From Phoronis australis (lineage: Eukaryota > Phoronida > Phoronidae), in contig NMRA01000703.1 of the NCBI GenBank assembly GCA_002633005.1, positions 91,881 through 129,856 on the forward strand: a DNA stretch of 37,976 nt. The letters run 5' to 3'. Under the pieces are notes generated by a model. It was not told the origin of the DNA and did not search any database. It saw nothing but the letters and a program-made list of their open reading frames with translations. A program made the position numbers and the translations under genes. Positions 30,837 to 37,976 of this stretch are shown one piece after another. Within the stretch, counting starts at the first letter, position 1. Each line of letters opens with the position of its first letter.

Positions 30837-31379
30837 ATGGGAAAACCCAGGGAGAAGAACAAGATCAAAGATGCTATTAACCTTCAGCAGGCCTGGGAGA
30901 TCTTAGACGATGCATATGGCAACAGTGACAGAATTTTGGAAGCCATCCTTCATGATAATGAATGCTTGAAACCATATGAACTCAGGGGGACGATAGAAAT
31001 CGACCTGACGGAAAAATTCGTTGAAACCTTACAATGCTTTGAGACACAGATTGAGTCCATTGGTCTAGAGGGTGAACTGAACACACGATTGATTCTAACC
31101 CAAGTTAGAAAAAAGATGCCAGAGGAGCATCGCATGCTGTATTTGAGCAACGTGCGAGATGGCGGAACTGGTGACTCACTCTCCGACCTGGTCGCCTGGT
31201 TACATGCTGAACTTACAGTGTTACAGAATGCCAGAGGCCTCAGAAGTGAGCCCCAGCAGTACAAGAAACCTTCCAAGTGGTCCAGCAACACAGTATCTTC
31301 AACGATGTCAACTGGTGCAAAACAGCCTTCTACATCCGAATTCTGGAAACCATTTCCTATGACTCCTTTTGAGACCTAA
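30837..31379 (+). pseudogene. BEL/Pao-like gag core fragment
   Basis: A 180-codon frame includes INLQQAWEILDDAYGNSDRI, then a helical region with EKFVETLQCFETQIESIG, LNTRLILTQVRKKMPEEHR and a WLHAELTVLQNA tail. This order (A-W-x-x-L-x-x-x-Y-G, L-x-C-x-x-x-L/I, L-x-x-x-x-x-K-x-P) corresponds to the DUF1759-type gag of BEL/Pao LTR retrotransposons. A Ser/Thr-rich linker ends in a stop at 31377. The part between the GD motif and the AW motif (30812-30880) is frameshifted and shortened. No protease, reverse transcriptase, integrase or LTR is seen, so only gag survives. Domestication cannot be excluded, but the frame breaks argue against it. Confidence 0.6.
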
Positions 31380-31641
31380 GCTCAACGTCCAAAAAAACGT
31401 CCAAAAACAAACAAAAAGAATATGCCTGCATCCCTTTCAGACAAGATCAAGACAAGCTGCATAAAGGCACAAACTACAAAGGTAACCAAAGTTTGAAATG
31501 TCATAATCTGCCAAGAGATGAGGAAAAAAATAAAAAGTCAATATCCATGTCACTTTTGCTTGTCTAGGATGGATTTTCTTTTTGGGAAAAAACACCATAC
31601 CACAGATTCAATTGTCGAAAAACAAAGACCAGAACCAAAAC
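31380..31641 (+). other. gag tail remnant
   Basis: Lys-rich sequence with a possible degenerate CCHC knuckle (PCHFCLSRMDFLFGKKHH in one frame, about 31537-31590). It would suit the end of the gag gene but is too degraded to rely on. Confidence 0.3.
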
Positions 31642-32305
31642 GTGACCCAGCACGACAAAATGAGTCTTAAAAGTCGCGAATTGTATTTCCTGACTAGACT
31701 GCAAACAGTCCCTTTCGGTGAAAATTAGGTCAAAAAAATTTTTTTTTGAAAAAAAAATATTGCAGATTAGGATTATTTATTCATTCTACTTCACAAAACA
31801 TGGTTTTAAAACAAGCAAACTTTATTTTAAGCCTTATTTATTTCATATTGAAAAACATCACCTTCTCCACGACTAGGTTAGCTTGTGAAATTTTCATCAA
31901 AATTTGCCGTTTTTTTTGACCTCATTCCTCAATCACCCGGTGACCCAATTCACTCCTAAAGACATCAACAGAAAGGTCGAACTCTGCTCATTATGCATGT
32001 AGCAAGCTCACTGAGCTATTCATCCAATCATTAGTTGTAATTTTACTTTTTGCATTCAGGGTAAATTCAACAGAAGTGCCACTCACCAGTCTTTTCTCAG
32101 CACTTTTTCTACCATTTTCCTTGACTTGTGTAACCTCTAAATTTTTGCTTTCCCCGACTAGAAATGGCAATAACTCGGCCATTTGTTAAAATAAGGACAT
32201 GTTTCCTACATCAAAGTGATCAGAAAATACTTTATTTTCAGAAAAAATAACAATTACAAAAATGAGAAATCCCTACTTAAGACTCATTTTGTGGTGCTGG
32301 GTCAC
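31642..32305. mobile_element. 664-bp MITE with GTGACCCAGCAC ends
   Basis: Inverted termini are GTGACCCAGCACGACAAAAT (31642) and, as complement at the right end, GTGACCCAGCACCACAAAAT (to 32305). Each continues into GAGTCTTAA, giving arms of about 29 bp. A second, internal inverted pair AGGTCAAAAAAA (about 31728) and TTTTTTTTGACCT (about 31911) lies near poly-T/poly-A runs. No coding content. The outer flanks share no obvious duplication. Confidence 0.8.
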
Positions 32306-32414
32306 AAATGTCTTTTTTCAGCCCTGCCCATACTTCCCCATCAAAATGTGAATAATGCTCATACATGCTTTTATACAATTCCTGTACCTATTACAAAAAT
32401 AATAACTACAGCAT

Positions 32415-32555
32415 AAGTAACACACAACTTTGGTTCACCCAATACAAACAAGTAGCACACAGTTTTGGTTCACCCAGTACAGAGAAGTAGCACACAACTT
32501 TGGTTCACCCAGTACAGATAAGTAGCATACAATTTTGGTTCACCTAGTATAGACT
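32415..32555. repeat. 35-bp tandem repeat, four copies
   Basis: The unit is AAGTAGCACACAACTTTGGT followed by TCACCCAGTACAGAT. Starts at 32415, 32450 and 32485 give a 35-bp period. No coding relevance. Confidence 0.85.
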
Positions 32556-35500
32556 CTAATTATCTAACAGTGTTAAAACCACACTGATGCAGAGCCCTGC
32601 TGGCCATTTAAGCCACAAGCAACTGCCATCTTTAAAAACCATGGCCTTGGTTCATGTTTAGGATCAAGTTTTGAAAACTTTTAGTTTTTGGTCCAGTGAG
32701 TGCCTACTTGTGCCAAGTCTTTGTCACTTATTTAGAACACAACATGGCCGACAAGTCAAATACTATGTTATCTAATCTCCCCAAAAATGAATATTTTTAA
32801 AATTTAAGTCTATTACCAACATAGTTTGTTATATGCATATCTCATTAATTAAATCATTGTTTGCACTAACGATACAGCACATATCACGAATTTTTGTCCG
32901 ACCGGTCAGAATTTGGTCGTCTAGCCGACCAGCAGCCAACCAACAATGATCGCCTAGGAGCCATCTGCTGTCAGTCGCCTATGCTGTCGGCACTTAGGTC
33001 GGCAAAGTGGTCACCTAGTGTAGACGACCAATTCAGATTAAACGTATCCTTGGTCGGCAATTACCATTTTAAGACTTAGCGGGTGAAGCTTGGCCAAACA
33101 AACATTTAACTGTTCGCTGTTCGTTCACCAGTGGCAACTCCGGTCTTGACATCAGTTTAACAACTTTTGTTCAACTATTGAAAGGAGGTAAAATCGAATC
33201 AACCTACAAATACGAAGTGCGTGACATTACACCAACGTAAACTTTATGTTAAATTAATGACCGTGTGTTAAAATCAAACGTTAAGTGATATCGCGGAAGC
33301 ATAATTTCTAACTTTAGATAGGAGACTTTTTTTACAGTACATTATGCATAAAAACGAGCAAGAAATTTGAAATTATACAATAAAATTGCATAAAAATCAG
33401 AATACAACGGTGGATGTTTTATGACCTCAAGTGTTTTCATGCAGCGGAATGCTCAACAAGCATCACGCATTTGCGCTCATCCATTATTGCTCTAGATCAT
33501 CACTTCATCACGCTGTATATAGCGCTTTACCACAGATAATTATTGTTGATTTCTGTATAATTTCTTAATATGTTAGTACAGCAATAGAACCCAAGTTTAT
33601 TTTAGGAACAACATAAACAATGGTTTGAACATAGCGCCGATATTAAGATGATGGGCGCATGAAAATGGAAGAATGTGATCGGTTATAGTGTAATCCATGA
33701 TCCATCATCATTCTGAATTTGTTGTCTCTTTCGAAGTAAAAAATTGTTTCGAAGCTAGAGCCTTCCTATCTAGTCAGCTAGCTTTATGAAGACTATCATC
33801 AAAATACAGCAAGGTGCCACTGTGTATTGAGCTCCCATAGACTTTGAAATTGCACACAGCCCAGACATTTACGCTCGTCACTTCGTTGTGAAGCTTGTAT
33901 CAACATGAGCTAAAGACCGGGGGGTGTGCATGCAAAATCTGGAAGTCAATTGACTTTCACCTTGCCCGTTACGACTGTTTAAGCAAAAAACATCTGATGT
34001 TATTTTCTTGCGTAATTCTCTGCCTTTTGTAACAATGAAATGTATGTCGTCGTTTTGAAAGGAGTACATTCGTGACACGCGCCACTTCCAGAATTTTTTT
34101 GATATCTCCCATTAGATGACAACATCGCAGCAAAATTTGTCCTAAAAATCTGTTTACTGATATCAAAATTCCTAAAACATATAATGAAGTGAAACAAATT
34201 CTATTCATTTGTTGTGACGTTTATGCAACCTCGAGGGAAAACGTTTGATTGAAGAATCTGGGAAAAAGGAGCTGGCTAATAGGTGACACAATATTTTACT
34301 GCGCCGAAAGTCAACGCCACAATTTTAGCAGCAGAACAGTTGTAGAAAACCAATTTTTTCAACGCTGGTAAATAATGTAGATTACTCAAGGAAGATTTTA
34401 TTCGGTCAGTTTTTATTCACAATGGCGCAAAGTTGCATATTTAATTTAGTAAACAGCTTCGCACCAAGGCTAGAGCCTTCCGAGCCCTTTGGAGTAAGAA
34501 CACAATACTTGGCGTTTCGCGTATACTCTACGGGGTAAAACTTTGAAAATAGTATTTTCAGGATAACTTGGTATATGTAATCCTAAAGAAGGTAGTCTGT
34601 GTTTTCATGCAGAGCGTAAAAATGATTAACCCACTGATTCCAAAAAGAACACTCTCACAAACGAAAACGCTCACAATTTTCAGTTCTATTACACAGGTTA
34701 AAAACAACTTGTATAAGTTTATTGCATCGATGCTAGCGATCACCAGGGCAAGTCAAAACTCTTAAGGGGGCACGATTTCAAGCCTTTGGCATGAATCAGT
34801 GTTATAAAAATTGATTTTGACTGACCGACAGCAATGCAGACACACACAACAGTTACAGAAACTGACTGCTTCTGTTAACACAATGATAAAAATAATTGTT
34901 TCTACTATGATTGATAAAAGTTTTACTCTGATGAGGTATGATGCAATATGCATGGCTTGCCTAATATGCAGATCGGCAGCTGCAAAAACTATTTACTGGG
35001 TTTAATGAATCTGTTTCAGGGCTTTTGATGACCCATGACAAAAAAGAGGAATTTTTTACGGCCCTAAATACAAATTTCAATCTAAACCATATCTCAACAG
35101 ATTGAAAGTAAACATTAGTATCACAAGATGCCCTGTTACTATGTCGCGTTGGCAAAACGCACTCATCTTAAGCAGTACCTGACATCTATTTCAGCAACAA
35201 CAATGAAGGCAATTACAAGCAACAAAAGATATTTTTTAAAATTAAAATAATAAAGATAATGATGAAAAACTGGCAGTGTGAGTGGCAGGAGCTTATTCTT
35301 GATTTGCTGCAGGGAGACCAATAGAATTATTTTCAATTCTTACAATTACGATGCAAAATTACAAAAAAAATGAAAATTGATCCATAGGTTATCTAGAAAG
35401 CCTGAAATACATACACATTTAATTCCAACGCAAATGGAAAAAGTCAAGACGAAAACCTGTGGCTCATACCCCAACAGTTAGCATGGAAAAATGAAAGTCA

Positions 35501-35950
35501 AAAACAACATACTTTAAACTAAAGAATGTATCAATCACAATCTTAAGTTGGCCAAACTTTTCAGTTTCAAACAGTAACTACAGGAGTTAATTGTTCATAA
35601 GCCACGTTGGTGTAGAAGAAACTATGAGACAAGAAAAAACTACCAGGACACTGAAAATAGGCTGGCAGAATTTGTAAACAATGGCTTAGACCAATCAGAT
35701 CATTCAGAATCTGTCACGTGATCACTTCTCTCGAACTCCAAAACTCGAGTCACAAAATAGAACACGAAAATTGTCAAAATAAATTGAAATACATAAAAGG
35801 CAATTTAAAACACATCTGAAGGAACAAAAATAGAGCACTTTGTATCCCATTTCGGCGGCACGTAGAAAATCGCACTCAGGCGGTCAGGCCTAGCACTAGC
35901 AGCCAACGGCAACGAGCGTGCATGTGGGGTAAAACAAAAGAATTTCATAC
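32556..35950. other. no recognisable gene in 3.4 kb
   Basis: No domain-bearing frame, RNA gene or tandem array recognised. Overlapping short minus-strand ORFs at 33878-34208 and 34558-34953 are AT-driven. The motif GCTAGAGCCTTCC recurs at about 33759 and 34470, hinting at a diffuse old repeat. A GTCGGC/GACC-rich patch at 32898-33050 has many short inverted motifs but no clear structure. Confidence 0.45.
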
Positions 35951-35959
35951 ATCACTCAC

Positions 35960-36320
35960 GTCCCACGATTTCAATCCAACAAATAACCGGTTACGGTTGG
36001 GTTCCCTTTCAGGAAGCGTTGTTAATTGTTGTGTTTCATCGTTTTCAGTCGGTCCTCCGACTCCAACTTAGTCCAAGGCGACTCTGCCAAGCACTCCCTA
36101 ATTGTTCCTCTCTCAAAGTTTACAGACCACAAACCTTGGTTTGTGAAGACATTGACTGTTTCTTTTATCCACTTTTTCCATGAAATATTCAGTCTATTCC
36201 ACGCTGCACGCATTTTTGACCGTAGAATCGCACTATTTGTCACCGCGATGAATCACGCTATCCCAGGCACAGGCACTTGACTTTATCTGTTCCTCGATTG
36301 CCACTGACGTCACTCACTAC
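35960..36320 (-). promoter_or_regulatory. possible minus-strand promoter and 5' exon
   Basis: CpG content is visibly higher here than in the surrounding AT-rich DNA. On the minus strand a transcribed-looking segment (open frame 36022-36243) ends at a strong donor GGGAC|GTGAGT at 35960. Upstream (about 36300) is TGACGTCA, a CRE/ATF-type palindrome, in the context ACTGACGTCACTCAC. This could be the first, mostly untranslated exon of the minus-strand gene that includes the RH exon, or of another gene. No TATA box or initiator is claimed. Confidence 0.3.
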
Positions 36321-36429
36321 TAAGAAAACATGTTTCTAATATATGGCTACGAGTCATCGGCAAATTCAAGCGCCTGTGATCCGCAATTACAATTTTCGTT
36401 CTTCCGAAACATAAACAGCAGTTTCCGCT

Positions 36430-36590
36430 TTTCGAGTCGTCAGCAACGCCCCGGTGAGAAACCAATTTACCGCGATAATTTTATGACAAATACGATTTTT
36501 CCGCGGAAATATAACAAAAACACGCGGATCGAATAAAAGAAAAAAGCAGAAATCCGCGTTTCTGCGGACAATTCCAAGCCTTGCCGTTTG
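36430..36590. repeat. CG-rich repeat with CCGCGGAAAT / ATCCGCGTTT motifs
   Basis: Alternating motifs TTTTTCCGCGGAAATATAAC, CACGCGGATCGAAT and AGAAATCCGCGTTTCTGCGG give local inverted pairs. It looks like one end of a MITE-type element (inner end near CAATTCCAAGCCTTG), but I could not find the partner end. Confidence 0.3.
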
Positions 36591-37885
36591 TTACAAAAGT
36601 ATGATTACTAATTGCACAAAGGCAATCGAACCATACCTCATTAAAATAAAAATGTACAAATGCTTGACGATCATGGGAGTACCTCTATTACAGGCATAAA
36701 CGAAATTACAGTTTTTAAGCCATGAGGATAATAAGGCTTACATAATATCACACTGACACATCTACACCAGGCATCTACAAAGGATACAATATTTCAAAAG
36801 AAGCCACAACTACTCATTTTTCATAGTCATAACTACTCATTTTTCATAATATTACTAAATCACAAAACCTAGATTTATATAAGAATTTACATAGTACGAT
36901 GCTACACAACCTGCTCTCCCACATTTATGGAAGGCCAAAGTGGAAACATTTAATGACATATATTTTCTATGCAAGGTTAAAACCAAGAAAAACATGTTTA
37001 CTCTCCAGGACCAAAAATAAATATCTCAAGACCAGAACTTTTACTTAAGCAAGAATTAAAACAGTCCAATACATTGAGATTGTTTTCAAACAGAACACCA
37101 AAAAACAAATCAAGACCAAAACTCCTCACGTTAAGAGTGAAAATGTATCACATCAGCACCTAGAGGACCAAAAAATCTTCACTTCAGGATCAAAATTAAA
37201 CACGACCGAACTGAAAAATTAATAAGTTAGGTCCAAAAACTTACCATGTCAGTAACTTTTCGTGCCAGGACACCATGTCACCATCCCCAAGCAATGATCC
37301 TTCAAAGTGATAACGTAAGGACCCTAAACAAGGGCTAAGCGTTCAACGTCTCGCAGACGGCAGATATATTATCTTGGAAATGCTGTTGAATTTCTTTCGT
37401 CTAATCCACGTTTTACAATGTATAGGTACACACTGGATTGTCATCATTGCATAATGGGTGATCACGTAGTCTCCGTGCATGAAAACAATTCTGTCCTGGC
37501 ATGATAAGTTTTCTGATGCATTAAATCCTGGTTGCCAATTGTTTTTGATTCTACAGATTTCAATTCCTGAATAGAAAATGTGTGTTCTGGATTTTCCCCT
37601 TCAGCTTTCCATTCAGCTAACTAGTGTACAGCACAGTGTTTTTAATATCCCGTGGTGGCTCCACTGCAACGAATCACTTCTAGTACAACCTCCCATAAAT
37701 GCTGTACGTATTTTGCAAATTTCTTCGGGGTAACAGTTTTCTAAGAGCTACATATTCCTTGGGCAAGTTCCCGTTTTGTATTTGGTTTTATTTTCTTTCT
37801 CAGGTAGACCACCTTGAGTTAATACTCTGAAAGTTTTGAAAACGCAACTCTTTCTTTATGCAGATACGTTTTCTGCCCACGCGTC
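36591..37885. other. no recognisable gene
   Basis: AT-rich DNA with no ORF, repeat or RNA gene recognised. An imperfect short duplication of CATAACTACTCATTTTTCAT occurs at about 36810-36850. Confidence 0.45.
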
Positions 37886-37886
37886 C

Positions 37887-37976
37887 ATTTGATGGATGAC
37901 GTGCATTTGATGGACGACGTGCATTTGATGGACGACGTGCATTTGATGGACGACGTGCTTTTGATGGACGACGTGC
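37887..37976. repeat. 18-bp tandem repeat, five copies to window end
   Basis: The unit ATTTGATGGACGACGTGC is repeated five times, with one variant (GATGGATGAC) in the first and one (CTTTTGATGG) in the last. The array runs off the end of the window, so its full length is unknown. Confidence 0.88.

Noticed and set aside
32898-33060. GTCGGC-rich patch as a possible structured RNA
   Set aside because: Short inverted motifs do not combine into a consistent fold, and no known RNA family is recognisable.

Overview
The window is animal (metazoan) genomic DNA, AT-rich, with very low gene density and densely packed with decayed transposons and satellites. The mix points to a marine invertebrate: a LINE endonuclease carrying a virus-like 2A motif, THAP-domain Kolobok-type DNA transposons, a hAT-type element, a BEL/Pao-like gag, and several MITE-like inverted-repeat families. 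A hemichordate, echinoderm, cephalochordate or cnidarian would all fit. I cannot name the species from sequence alone. There is no prokaryotic signal such as operons, ribosome-binding sites or CRISPR.

Layout. 1-5.2 kb: the end of a TIR element, a 2A-containing LINE fragment, an antisense THAP fragment, half of a Kolobok-like element and a complete THAP element (family 2, copy A). 5.36-7.46 kb: a 12-bp repeat tract and a 1.76-kb TIR element whose ends are built from short palindromic motifs. 8.1-14.4 kb: two more copies of the first TIR family (TACCGTATTCGCCC ends) and a long inverted repeat at 11.4-11.7 kb. 16.2-18.5 kb: a tandem array with a 240-bp unit, one unit of which is split by a complete 1670-bp Kolobok-like transposon with about 150-bp TIRs and TTAA flanks. 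18.73-19.06 kb: a protein-like reading frame on the minus strand, abutting another TIR element (19.07-20.53 kb). 23.4-24.2 kb: a 57-bp satellite. 24.33-24.49 kb: the one convincing host exon, on the minus strand, encoding part of a Rubicon-homology zinc domain. 24.8 kb: a small fold-back element. 25.05-25.55 kb: a 44-bp satellite. 26.37-27.99 kb: family 2 copy B. 28.04-29.36 kb: a hAT-type element. 29.7-31.6 kb: broken BEL/Pao-like gag remains. 31.64-32.31 kb: a 664-bp MITE. 36 kb: a possible minus-strand first exon. The window ends inside an 18-bp tandem repeat.

Most notable. (1) The Kolobok-like elements carry a THAP/transposase fragment on one strand and, convergently, a small zinc-domain protein resembling the cytoplasmic C-terminal domain of P2X7 receptors on the other. 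Traces of the same pairing are seen in a second, distinct TTAA element family, so the two modules may form a recurring two-gene system. (2) The LINE has a D-x-E-x-N-P-G-P 2A motif just before its endonuclease. (3) An uninterrupted neighbouring repeat unit serves as an empty-site control that fixes the Kolobok insertion point. Nearly all coding traces are broken, so the window is mainly a record of past transposition around the introns of one host gene.
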